6,565 nucleotides of DNA, taken from DUAL01 sp964478325. GTDB lineage: Bacteria > Bacteroidota > Bacteroidia > Flavobacteriales > BACL11. Below are positions 1-6,167 of this stretch, one piece after another. The notes under the pieces are model-generated. The model did not search any database and was not told where the DNA came from. It saw only the letters and a list, made by a program, of their open reading frames with translations. A program made the position numbers and the translations under genes. The stretch covers positions 1 to 6,565 of the forward strand of contig CAYZIA010000078.1 in NCBI GenBank assembly GCA_964478325.1, written 5' to 3'. Numbering within the stretch: the stretch's first letter is position 1; every line of letters starts with the position of its first letter.

Positions 1-477
1 TGGATGGACCATTTTTCACAAGACCTAATAGAAGCGTTGAAAGAAGTAGACGTGCTCACAATAAATGATGAAGAAGCAAGGCAACTTTCTGGCGAATACT
101 CCTTAGTAAAAGCAGCCAAGAAAATACAACAAATGGGACCAAAATATTTAGTTATAAAAAAAGGAGAACACGGAGCGCTTTTATTTAATGAAGAAGAAGT
201 TTTTTTTGCACCAGCACTTCCTTTAGAGGAGGTCTTTGACCCAACAGGAGCTGGAGATAGTTTTGCCGGAGGATTTATTGGCTACTTAGAAAAAACACAA
301 AACACATCTTTTGAAAATATGAAAAGAGCGGTGATTTATGGCTCTGCGATGGCGTCATTTTGTGTCGAAAAATTTGGGACAGAAAGATTAAAAGAATTAA
401 AAATAAAAGATGTTGAAGCCCGGCTTCAAGAGTTTGTTAGTTTGGCACAGTTTGATATTCCCTTAACAAACAACTAA
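1..477 (+). CDS. PfkB/ribokinase-family carbohydrate or nucleoside kinase, C-terminal part (5' end outside window)
   Basis: This is the C-terminal half of a ribokinase-fold kinase that phosphorylates a sugar or nucleoside with ATP in the cytoplasm; the substrate cannot be told from this part. The reading frame is open from base 1 (Trp-Met-Asp-His), so the ATG at 4 is internal and not the true start. With Trp as residue 1, the NDEE motif that in the family lies near the Mg/ATP site is at about 22-25, a KKGEHGALLF strand at about 53-62, and the PfkB signature 2 DPTGAGDSFAGGF at about 80-92. Asp86 (codon 256-258) is the expected catalytic base of the anion hole. The end of the protein looks complete. 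Its TAA overlaps the stop codon of the convergent rnhA by 4 nt, and no strong terminator hairpin is visible between them. Family assignment is firm; specificity (adenosine kinase, ribokinase or other) is open. Confidence 0.93.
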   Translation, partial: WMDHFSQDLIEALKEVDVLTINDEEARQLSGEYSLVKAAKKIQQMGPKYLVIKKGEHGALLFNEEEVFFAPALPLEEVFDPTGAGDSFAGGFIGYLEKTQNTSFENMKRAVIYGSAMASFCVEKFGTERLKELKIKDVEARLQEFVSLAQFDIPLTNN

Positions 478-947
478 AAAAGCTCATTTTTATCAGCTAC
501 ATTATTCTCATACCAAACATCAATTTTTAGGCTACTTCCTTCTGACGCTCTTACCGCCAAGAAATCACACCTTTCATTTTCTTTATTGTCAGCATGTCCT
601 TTTATCCAAATAAAATTTACCACATGTTTTCGGTAAATTTTTAAAAAACGGATCCATAAATCAGGATTTTTCTTTTTCCCAAAATTCTTTTTTTCCCAAA
701 AAAACACCCATTTTTTTTCCACCGCATCCACCACATATTTAGAGTCTGAATAAACAGTGACAGCTGTTTTTTCTTTTTTTAACGCTTCTAGTCCAACAAT
801 TACACTTAGAAGCTCCATTCGGTTATTTGTTGTTAGTCGATAACCAACAGAAAGCTCTTTTCTGTGTGAACCACTTAAAAGAACCAAGCCATAACCACCT
901 TTCCCTGGATTTCCTTTTGCTGAGCCGTCCGTAAAAAGCGTCACCAT
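474..947 (-). CDS. rnhA: Ribonuclease HI
   Basis: This is a type 1 RNase H, which cleaves the RNA strand of RNA:DNA hybrids during replication and R-loop removal. At 157 residues it matches the usual single-domain length. All catalytic residues are visible: Asp7 in FTDGSAKGNPG, Glu45 in NNRMELL, Asp68 in YSDSKYVV, His118 in IKGHADNKENE and Asp128 in ERCD. These correspond to E. coli D10, E48, D70, H124 and D134. A lysine-rich stretch at about 78-93, WVFFWEKKNFGKKKNPDLW, corresponds to the basic handle that grips the hybrid. The ATG overlaps the end of purN by 7 nt (AAATGGTGA holds both the purN stop and this start), which suggests co-transcription and translational coupling. The gene ends in TAG inside the convergent kinase stop region. 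I see no hybrid-binding N-terminal domain. Confidence 0.96.
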   Translation of the reverse strand: MVTLFTDGSAKGNPGKGGYGLVLLSGSHRKELSVGYRLTTNNRMELLSVIVGLEALKKEKTAVTVYSDSKYVVDAVEKKWVFFWEKKNFGKKKNPDLWIRFLKIYRKHVVNFIWIKGHADNKENERCDFLAVRASEGSSLKIDVWYENNVADKNELF

Positions 948-1522
948 TTTAATGTTTTTTTTATTACCCCTTCAATTATTTTCGGGAAAAACTTTCGTTC
1001 TAATTTCTGTATTTTCCTACCTAAACTTTCAATAGAATCATTCTTTTCCACCCTGCATTTTGTTTGAAAAATAATTTCACCATCATCATATTTGCTGTTT
1101 ACAAAATGAATTGTAATTCCTGATTCTGTTTCTTTTTTTTCTAAAACAGCTTTATGAACATTATTGCCATACATCCCCTTTCCGCCATATTTTGGTAATA
1201 ATGCGGGATGTATATTTATGACTTTATTTGGATAGTTTTTCAATAGTTTTTTTGGTATTTTGAGCAAAAAACCAGCTAAAATGATAAAGTCAATTCTATT
1301 TTTTTTTAATATGTTTTTTAATTTAAAAAAATTTTCAAGCCCTTTTTTAGTGAATAGAAAAAGTGGAATATCTAATTTTTTTGCTATTTTAACAACATAA
1401 GCATTTTTATTATTGCTACATATCAAAACAACATTAATATCAGATGATTTTTTAAAAAAACAGCAAATATTTTCAGCATTTGAACCATTGCCAGAAGCAA
1501 ATATTGCGAGATTTTTAGTCAT
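941..1522 (-). CDS. purN: Phosphoribosylglycinamide formyltransferase (GART, folate-dependent)
   Basis: This enzyme transfers the formyl group of 10-formyltetrahydrofolate to glycinamide ribonucleotide, the third step of de novo purine synthesis. The 193 residues are close to the family norm. The N-terminal phosphate-binding loop FASGNGSNAENI is at about 8-19. The catalytic segment INIHPALLPKYGGKGMYG is at about 102-119, with Asn103 and His105. The folate-side loop HFVNSKYDDGEII is at about 139-151, with Asp146 aligning to E. coli Asp144, so the active site looks intact. The protein is rich in Lys, Ile, Asn and Phe, and its DNA looks AT-richer than acpP or fabF, which I read as ordinary composition drift in a less expressed gene. 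It heads a purN-rnhA pair and is divergent from acpP, as in many Bacteroidota. The ATG at 1522 gives the expected MTKNLAIFASGNGSN beginning. Confidence 0.96.
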   Translation of the reverse strand: MTKNLAIFASGNGSNAENICCFFKKSSDINVVLICSNNKNAYVVKIAKKLDIPLFLFTKKGLENFFKLKNILKKNRIDFIILAGFLLKIPKKLLKNYPNKVINIHPALLPKYGGKGMYGNNVHKAVLEKKETESGITIHFVNSKYDDGEIIFQTKCRVEKNDSIESLGRKIQKLERKFFPKIIEGVIKKTLKW

Positions 1523-1535
1523 TTAAAAAGTTTGT

Positions 1536-1543
1536 CAAAAATA
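1536..1543 (-). promoter_or_regulatory. Candidate -7 element for purN
   Basis: On the minus strand this reads TATTTTTG, an exact fit to the Bacteroidota -7 consensus TAnnTTTG. The matching -33 TTTG is not clear: at the expected spacing there is only an A/T-rich stretch near 1564-1567. Transcription would begin only a few bases before the purN ATG, giving a very short leader. Because the region is so AT-rich, a chance match is possible. Confidence 0.35.
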
Positions 1544-1581
1544 GTATAAACAAGCAGATGTTAAAATAGAAAATACTAAAG

Positions 1582-1613
1582 TTTGCAAATTCTTTAATTA
1601 ATGTATTTCTTTG
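1582..1613 (+). promoter_or_regulatory. Candidate Bacteroidota-type promoter for acpP-fabF
   Basis: A -33 TTTG at 1582-1585 is separated by 20 bp from TTTCTTTG at 1606-1613, which matches the Bacteroidota primary-sigma consensus TAnnTTTG except at the A. The predicted start of transcription lies at about 1618-1621, leaving a leader of roughly 20 nt before the acpP ATG at 1641. No Shine-Dalgarno sequence is visible; the leader is A/T only just before the start, as is common in this phylum. The assignment rests on consensus and position. Confidence 0.5.
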
Positions 1614-1640
1614 CAGCATATTAATTTAAATTTTTTTGAC

Positions 1641-1874
1641 ATGTCAGACGCAACTACAAAAGTAAAAGCAATAATTGTTGACAAGCTTGGGGTTGACGAA
1701 AGTGAAGTAACCAATGACGCAAGTTTTACTAATGATCTCGGCGCCGATTCATTAGACACAGTTGAGCTTATAATGGAACTTGAAAAAGAATTCGACATTC
1801 AAATACCAGATGATGAAGCAGAGGGTATTGTAACCGTTGGGGACGCTATTTCCTTTGTGGAAAAAGTAGTATAG
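1641..1874 (+). CDS. acpP: Acyl carrier protein
   Basis: This is the small acidic carrier of growing acyl chains in type II fatty-acid synthesis. The 77-residue length is standard. Ser37 in GADSLDTVEL is the attachment site for 4'-phosphopantetheine, followed by the acidic recognition helix (ELIMELEKEF) and the C-terminal helix ending VGDAISFVEKVV. The frame extends upstream to a TTG at 1611, but I chose the ATG at 1641. It gives the canonical MSDATTKVKAIIVDKLG N-terminus, and the TTG falls inside the predicted -7 promoter element. The gene is followed 13 nt later by fabF, whose product acts on acyl-ACP, so the pair forms a functional operon. Recognition is unambiguous. Confidence 0.97.
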   Translation: MSDATTKVKAIIVDKLGVDESEVTNDASFTNDLGADSLDTVELIMELEKEFDIQIPDDEAEGIVTVGDAISFVEKVV

Positions 1875-1887
1875 GAAATAAAATCTT

Positions 1888-3135
1888 ATGGAAGCAAGAA
1901 GAGTGGTCGTGACCGGAATAGGCGCACTTACGCCTATTGGAAATAATCTACAAACTTATTGGGAAGGGCTAACTAGTGGAAAAAGTGGAGCCGGGCCTAT
2001 TACTCTTTTTGATGCAAGCAATTTCAAAACGACTTTTGCTTGTGAAGTAAAAGATTTTGATCCAATGGAATTTTTAGACAGAAAAGAATCAAGAAAATTA
2101 GATAGATTTTGCCAATTTGCAATGGTTGTTTCTGACGAAGCATTTGTTGATTCAAAAATTAATTTGGAAGACATTGACCCTGATAGAGCAGGGGTTATTT
2201 GGGGGTCAGGAATAGGAGGTATGCACACATTTTATACGGAATGTGTTAATTTTGGTATAGGAAACGGAATACCAAGGTTTAACCCGTTCTTTATTCCAAA
2301 ACTAATTTCAGACATTCCGGCCGGACATATTTCTATAAAATATGGATTTAGAGGGCCAAATTTCACAACCGTTTCTGCTTGTGCTTCTTCTACCAATGCT
2401 CTGCTTGACGCTTTTAACTATATCAAATGGAATAAAGCAGACATCTTTATTGCTGGCGGATCAGAAGCCTGTGTATTTGAGCCAGGAATTGGGGGTTTTA
2501 ATGCTATGATGGCACTTTCTACTAGGAATGAAGATCCTAAAACAGCATCAAGACCATTTGATAAAGAGAGAGATGGCTTTGTAATGGGAGAAGGATCTGG
2601 CGCTCTTTTTTTGGAAGAATATGAGCATGCTAAAAAAAGAGGGGCAACTATATACGCCGAAGTTGTTGGAGGAGGATTAACAGCTGATGCACATCATATA
2701 ACTGCACCACACCCTGATGGTCTTGGAGCTTGTAATGTAATGCGACTAGCCATTGAAGATGCGGACGTAAAAGTGAGCGATATTGACTATATTAATGTGC
2801 ACGGAACATCCACTCCGCTTGGAGATATTGCAGAAACAAAAGCAATTAAATCTTTATTTGGAAAACATGCTTATAATTTGAATATCAGCTCTACAAAATC
2901 TATGACAGGGCATTTGTTAGGGGCAGCAGGAATAATTGAGGCTATTGCTTGTATTATGGCTGTGAAAGAAAATATTGTTCCTCCAACAATTAACCACAAA
3001 ACAGATGATCCTGAGATAGATAATAAGTTAAATCTTACGCTGAATAAAGCAGAAAAAAGAACGGTAAATTATGCTATTAGTAATACTTTCGGATTTGGAG
3101 GCCATAACGCGTCTGTAGTGTTCAAAAAAATATAG
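1888..3135 (+). CDS. fabF: Beta-ketoacyl-[acyl-carrier-protein] synthase II
   Basis: This condensing enzyme elongates acyl-ACP with malonyl-ACP in type II fatty-acid synthesis. The 415 residues match KAS II. The thiolase-fold N-half begins RRVVVTGIGALTPIGN. The nucleophile is Cys165 in VSACASSTNAL, the first catalytic histidine is His305 in NVHGTSTPLGD, and Lys337 and His342 lie in STKSMTGHLLGAAG. The glycine-rich C-terminal loop NTFGFGGHNAS is at about 399-409. These correspond to E. coli FabF C163, H303, K335 and H340 with a constant offset of two. A weak AGGAA overlapping the acpP stop (1873-1877) may help initiation. In related genomes rnc normally follows this gene; here the next gene begins 30 nt later, after a hairpin with a T-run. 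Confidence 0.97.
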   Translation: MEARRVVVTGIGALTPIGNNLQTYWEGLTSGKSGAGPITLFDASNFKTTFACEVKDFDPMEFLDRKESRKLDRFCQFAMVVSDEAFVDSKINLEDIDPDRAGVIWGSGIGGMHTFYTECVNFGIGNGIPRFNPFFIPKLISDIPAGHISIKYGFRGPNFTTVSACASSTNALLDAFNYIKWNKADIFIAGGSEACVFEPGIGGFNAMMALSTRNEDPKTASRPFDKERDGFVMGEGSGALFLEEYEHAKKRGATIYAEVVGGGLTADAHHITAPHPDGLGACNVMRLAIEDADVKVSDIDYINVHGTSTPLGDIAETKAIKSLFGKHAYNLNISSTKSMTGHLLGAAGIIEAIACIMAVKENIVPPTINHKTDDPEIDNKLNLTLNKAEKRTVNYAISNTFGFGGHNASVVFKKI

Positions 3136-3165
3136 CAACGCTAATAATTAGCTATTGGCTTTTTT
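3134..3165 (+). terminator. Hairpin plus T-tract between fabF and the IPExxxVDY-family gene
   Basis: The outer arm AGC (3134-3136) can pair with GCT (3158-3160) and the inner arm GCTAA (3140-3144) partly with TTAGC (3148-3152), with loop TAA. Two A/T pairs and unpaired bases lie between the arms. TTTTTT (3160-3165) follows directly, and the next base is the A of the downstream ATG. The form resembles an intrinsic terminator or attenuator that could trim acpP-fabF transcripts. The stem is interrupted and not GC-rich, and read-through may supply the downstream genes, since no clear separate promoter is visible for them. Confidence 0.4.
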
Positions 3166-3591
3166 ATGAAACCATTAACATTAGAATATTTAGACGAGGT
3201 TGATTTTTTTGTTTTGGCCATCAATAGTCATGCAAAAGGATATAAACTTTGTTGGGAAATAAACAACAAATTGAGTTTAGACTTCATAAAAAACGAATAT
3301 CATAAACCAGAAGAAAGTAAAGGAGTAGAATTCAGTAGATTTACCTCCGAAAATAAGGATTTGGAAATACAATATGATTTGATCTCTAACTACTCAAAAG
3401 GAGGATATTTGTTTCCAAAATTCAAGAATATCGAATACTTTTTAAAAATTCAAAATCCGTTTTGGGAAAAAGAAAAAAAAGAATTTATTGGAAAATTATG
3501 TGAATTAGCAGAAATTTTGTTGATTTTTGAATTTGATTTAAATAAAATTAACTCATTAAAACCATTTATATTTAGTGATAAGAAAAACTAA
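3166..3591 (+). CDS. IPExxxVDY family protein (Bacteroidota-restricted, function unknown)
   Basis: This small soluble protein of 141 residues has no signal peptide or membrane segment. I assign it from position, directly before pyk and after the acpP-fabF block as in Flavobacteriia, and from sequence pattern. The N-terminus has the family look: a strand with D-F-F-V-L-A-I-N-S (about 13-21) then YKLCWEINNKLSLDF (about 26-40). The name motif Ile-Pro-Glu-x3-Val-Asp-Tyr aligns with FPKFKNIEY at residues 83-91, continuing as FLKI. Only Pro and Tyr are kept exactly; Ile, Val and Asp are replaced by similar residues and Glu by Lys. The ATG starts right after a T-run, and the 3' end overlaps the pyk start by 17 nt, suggesting coupled translation. 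No biochemical role is known to me. Confidence 0.8.
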   Translation: MKPLTLEYLDEVDFFVLAINSHAKGYKLCWEINNKLSLDFIKNEYHKPEESKGVEFSRFTSENKDLEIQYDLISNYSKGGYLFPKFKNIEYFLKIQNPFWEKEKKEFIGKLCELAEILLIFEFDLNKINSLKPFIFSDKKN

Positions 3592-4993
3592 GATAGTAGC
3601 AACAATAGGAACAAGATCCTCATCAAAAAAAGTTTTGATGAAAATGATAAGCAGAGGAGTAAATGTTTGTCGGCTTAATTTTTCTCATCTTTCACATGAA
3701 AAAGCGAAAGAAATAATTAGCAATATAAAAGAGATTAATCAAGAATTACATGTGCACACAGCAATTTTAGCCGATTTACAGGGCCCAAAAATAAGGGTGG
3801 GAGAACTCGAAGCTCCTATAAAACTTTTAAAAGGAAAAGAAATCTCCTTCAGCACAAGCAAAAAAAATAAAAAAGCTATTTTCCTTAATTATTCTAACTT
3901 AGCAAAAGATGTGAAAAAAGGAGATAGAATTTTGTTGGATGACGGCAAAATAACCTTAAAAGTTTTAAGCACGAACAATAAAGATACTATTAATACTAAT
4001 GTAGTATTTGGCGGCCTGCTTCATTCTAAAAAAGGTGTAAATCTTCCTGATACAAAGATTAAATTACCAAGCATAAGCAGAAAAGACAAAAAAGATTTAG
4101 CATTTATTCTGAATGAGAAAATAGAGTGGATTGGCCTTTCATTTGTTCGTTCAGCAGAGGATATAATTAAATTGAAAAGAGCAATAAAAAAATCAAAATC
4201 ATCAAGCGCTTTAGTAATTGCAAAAATTGAAAAACCAGAAGCCATAAAAAATATTGACGAAATAATAAAAGCAACTGACGGCGTAATGGTTGCTAGAGGA
4301 GATTTAGGAGTGGAAGTCCCCCCTCACAAAGTTCCGGTTTATCAAAAAATGATAGTAAATAAATGCATAGCACAATCTAAACCGGTGGTAATAGCCACTC
4401 AAATGCTAGAAAGTATGACAAAAAATATTTCTGCAACAAGAGCAGAGGTCAACGATGTTGCTAATTCTGTAATTGACGGAGCAGACGCCATGATGTTAAG
4501 TGGTGAAACCTCTATTGGAAAGCATCCAGCAAAAGTGGTAGACATAATGAGAAAAATTATTAGAGATGTAGAAGGGAGTGAACACAACATTTCCAAACAA
4601 GAAAACACAAAAGAGCCATCAAAAAAAGAGCGATTTTTATCTTCAGCTATTTGCTCTTCTGCTTGTCAAATAGCAGATAAAACTAGGGCTAAAGCAATTA
4701 TTACGATTACTTATTCCGGCTTTAACACAATCAAAACTTCAAGTTACAGGCCAAACGCTTTTATATATGCTTTTACCAATAATCATTCTATTTTGAACAC
4801 CTTAAGCTTAGTTTGGGGCGTACAAGGATTTTATTATGATAGAGGAACAACCACTGACCAAACCATTCGAGAAACTAAAGAAATTTTGAAGAAAAATAAA
4901 CTGATTAGAAAAGGAGATTTAGTAATCAATATTGCGAGTATGCCAGCTAATGAAAAGGGAATGACTAATATGATGAAAATAAGCAAAGCATAA
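3575..4993 (+). CDS. pyk: Pyruvate kinase
   Basis: Pyruvate kinase makes pyruvate and ATP from phosphoenolpyruvate and ADP, the last step of glycolysis. At 472 residues it has the usual length. The N-terminal strand KTKIVATIG and RLNFSH (Arg33 binding substrate phosphate) open the barrel, and ADLQGPKIRVG is at about 66-76. The B domain follows (about 77-160). Catalytic Lys217 and metal ligand Glu219 are in IAKIEKPEAI, Asp243 in VARGDLGVEVP, Thr275 in IATQMLESM, and TRAEVNDVANSV is at 288-299. The C-domain spans about 355-472. The start is GTG at 3575: a stop lies five codons upstream, no ATG or TTG intervenes, and starting later would lose the first strand. It overlaps the IPExxxVDY gene by 17 nt. 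Oddity: the usual Gly-Pro after TIG/TLG is Gly-Thr here. Confidence 0.96.
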   Translation: MIRKTKIVATIGTRSSSKKVLMKMISRGVNVCRLNFSHLSHEKAKEIISNIKEINQELHVHTAILADLQGPKIRVGELEAPIKLLKGKEISFSTSKKNKKAIFLNYSNLAKDVKKGDRILLDDGKITLKVLSTNNKDTINTNVVFGGLLHSKKGVNLPDTKIKLPSISRKDKKDLAFILNEKIEWIGLSFVRSAEDIIKLKRAIKKSKSSSALVIAKIEKPEAIKNIDEIIKATDGVMVARGDLGVEVPPHKVPVYQKMIVNKCIAQSKPVVIATQMLESMTKNISATRAEVNDVANSVIDGADAMMLSGETSIGKHPAKVVDIMRKIIRDVEGSEHNISKQENTKEPSKKERFLSSAICSSACQIADKTRAKAIITITYSGFNTIKTSSYRPNAFIYAFTNNHSILNTLSLVWGVQGFYYDRGTTTDQTIRETKEILKKNKLIRKGDLVINIASMPANEKGMTNMMKISKA

Positions 4994-4996
4994 CAG

Positions 4997-6052
4997 ATGG
5001 GAAAAAAAATAAATATAAAGCTACTTGCAGAAATTTGTGAAGTAGCTGGAGCGCCAGGTCACGAACAAAGAGTAAGAAAAATAATACAAAGAGAAATTAA
5101 ATCTCTTGTAGACGAGATAAAAATTGACAATATGGGCAATATTGTTGCTATTAAAAAAGGTAAGAAAAATAAAAAAGTGATGATAGCTGCACATATGGAT
5201 GAGATAGGGTTTATAGTAACACATATTGACGACAAAGGATTTATATATTTTCATACGCTTGGCGGATTTGACCCAAAGACTTTAACAGCACAGCGAGTTA
5301 TTATTCATGGTAAAGAAGATGTAATAGGGGTAATGGGAAGTAAACCGATTCATTTAATGAATGCAGCTGATAGAGCTAAAGTACCAACAATTAAGGATTA
5401 CTTTATAGATACTGGAAGATCAAAAAAAGAATTAGATAAAGTGATATCAGTAGGAGACACTATAACTAGAGAAAGGGAAATGATAGAAATGGGAGATTGC
5501 TTGAATTGTAAATCACTAGATAATAGAGTTTCTGTTTTTATTTTAATTGAGATGTTACGTGAGATGAAAAAGAAGCCTCCGTATGATGTTTATGCTGTTT
5601 TTACAGTCCAAGAAGAAATAGGAATTAGGGGAGCAAATGTTTCATCAATGGATATAAATCCAGATTTTGGTTTTGGTCTTGACACGACTATTGCTTGGGA
5701 TACGCCAGGAAGTACTAAACAAGAACAGGTTTCAGCTCTTGGAGATGGCGCTTGTATTAAAGTGATGGACTCTTCCACTGTTTGTGATTATAGAATGGTT
5801 GCATATATGAAGGAAGTTTCTAAAAAGAACAAGATAAAGACTCAATTAGAGATATTACCAGCAGGAGGAACAGATACATCAGGTATTCAAAGAATGAATC
5901 CAGGAGGAAGTATTGCGGGGGCGGTTTCTATACCAACAAGGCATATTCACCAAGTAATAGAAATGGTACATAAAAAAGACGTAAGAGCAGCAATAGATTT
6001 ATTAAAATCAAGTGTAGAAAATTTGGACGCTTATAATTGGAGTTTTAAATAA
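4997..6052 (+). CDS. M42-family metallopeptidase (glutamyl / tetrahedral aminopeptidase type)
   Basis: This is a cytoplasmic dizinc aminopeptidase of the M42 family (PepA/FrvX/TET type), typically a large oligomer trimming peptides. Of 351 residues, the first ~60 carry the EVAGAPGHEQRVRKII start typical of the family. The metal and catalytic residues are all present: His66 and Asp68 in AAHMDEIGF, bridging Asp175 in SLDNRV, Glu206 (general base) and Glu207 in VQEEIGIRGA, Asp229 in GLDTT, and His318 in RHIHQVIEM. The insertion between His66 and Asp175 is the dimerisation domain of the family. There is no signal peptide. The ATG is 3 nt after the pyk stop, so it is very likely co-transcribed. 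Exact substrate preference and gene symbol cannot be set from sequence. Confidence 0.93.
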   Translation: MGKKINIKLLAEICEVAGAPGHEQRVRKIIQREIKSLVDEIKIDNMGNIVAIKKGKKNKKVMIAAHMDEIGFIVTHIDDKGFIYFHTLGGFDPKTLTAQRVIIHGKEDVIGVMGSKPIHLMNAADRAKVPTIKDYFIDTGRSKKELDKVISVGDTITREREMIEMGDCLNCKSLDNRVSVFILIEMLREMKKKPPYDVYAVFTVQEEIGIRGANVSSMDINPDFGFGLDTTIAWDTPGSTKQEQVSALGDGACIKVMDSSTVCDYRMVAYMKEVSKKNKIKTQLEILPAGGTDTSGIQRMNPGGSIAGAVSIPTRHIHQVIEMVHKKDVRAAIDLLKSSVENLDAYNWSFK

Positions 6053-6059
6053 AAAACAT

Positions 6060-6155
6060 AATATTGACATCTCAAAAATTCCTGCAGGTAAATACCTTGT
6101 AACAATCGTTAATGGAAAAACCTATACTACTCCACAAAAACTTATAATTCTATAA
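6060..6155 (+). pseudogene. Remnant of a T9SS type A C-terminal sorting domain
   Basis: In the frame with codons starting at 6060 the DNA encodes 31 residues before TAA at 6153-6155. They read N-IDISKIPAGKYLVTI, then VNGKT, then YTTPQKLIIL. This is the end of a type A Por-secretion sorting domain, whose pattern is (V/I)D(I/L)S-x-L-P-x-G-x-Y-(L/I)-V-x-I ... G ... K-L-I-I. Such domains target secreted Bacteroidota proteins through the type IX system and normally span about 70-80 residues at the end of a long protein with a signal peptide. Here the frame is closed by TAG at 6015-6017, no ATG, GTG or TTG precedes the domain, and no secreted protein body is present. It follows the pepM42 stop by 7 nt, in the +1 frame. 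I infer a decayed leftover of a deleted gene. Confidence 0.75.
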
Positions 6156-6167
6156 ATGTAGTTTATA
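6151..6167. terminator. Weak A/T hairpin between the convergent ends of the plus-strand operon and pheS
   Basis: TATAAA (6151-6156) and TTTATA (6162-6167) form a 6-bp inverted repeat around TGTAG, flanked farther out by AATTCT (6146-6151) and AGAATT (6174-6179). It covers the pheS stop and the stop of the sorting-domain remnant. On the minus strand a T-run follows at some distance. The stem is A/T only, so this is at best a weak bidirectional terminator. Confidence 0.22.

Noticed and set aside
474..500. Possible bidirectional terminator at the kinase/rnhA convergence
   Set aside because: Only A-run/T-run pairing and a 4-bp AGCT repeat are available; this is within the expectation of AT-rich DNA, and it lies inside rnhA coding sequence.
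1611..1640. TTG start extending acpP by 10 residues
   Set aside because: The extra residues are not part of known acyl carrier proteins, the TTG overlaps the predicted promoter -7 element, and the ATG at 1641 gives the canonical N-terminus.
1598..2228. Minus-strand open frames opposite acpP and fabF
   Set aside because: They are low-complexity, Ser/Pro/Leu-rich shadows of strongly conserved genes on the other strand, with no family resemblance.
4021..5254. Minus-strand open frames opposite pyk and the M42 peptidase gene
   Set aside because: The translations are hydrophobic or Phe/Tyr-rich antisense artefacts over conserved coding sequence.
6045..6062. Programmed +1 frameshift fusing the M42 peptidase to the T9SS sorting domain
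   Set aside because: The peptidase has no signal peptide, its family is cytoplasmic and already ends at a normal place, and the A-rich stop context is not a recognised shift site; a decayed gene remnant is simpler.
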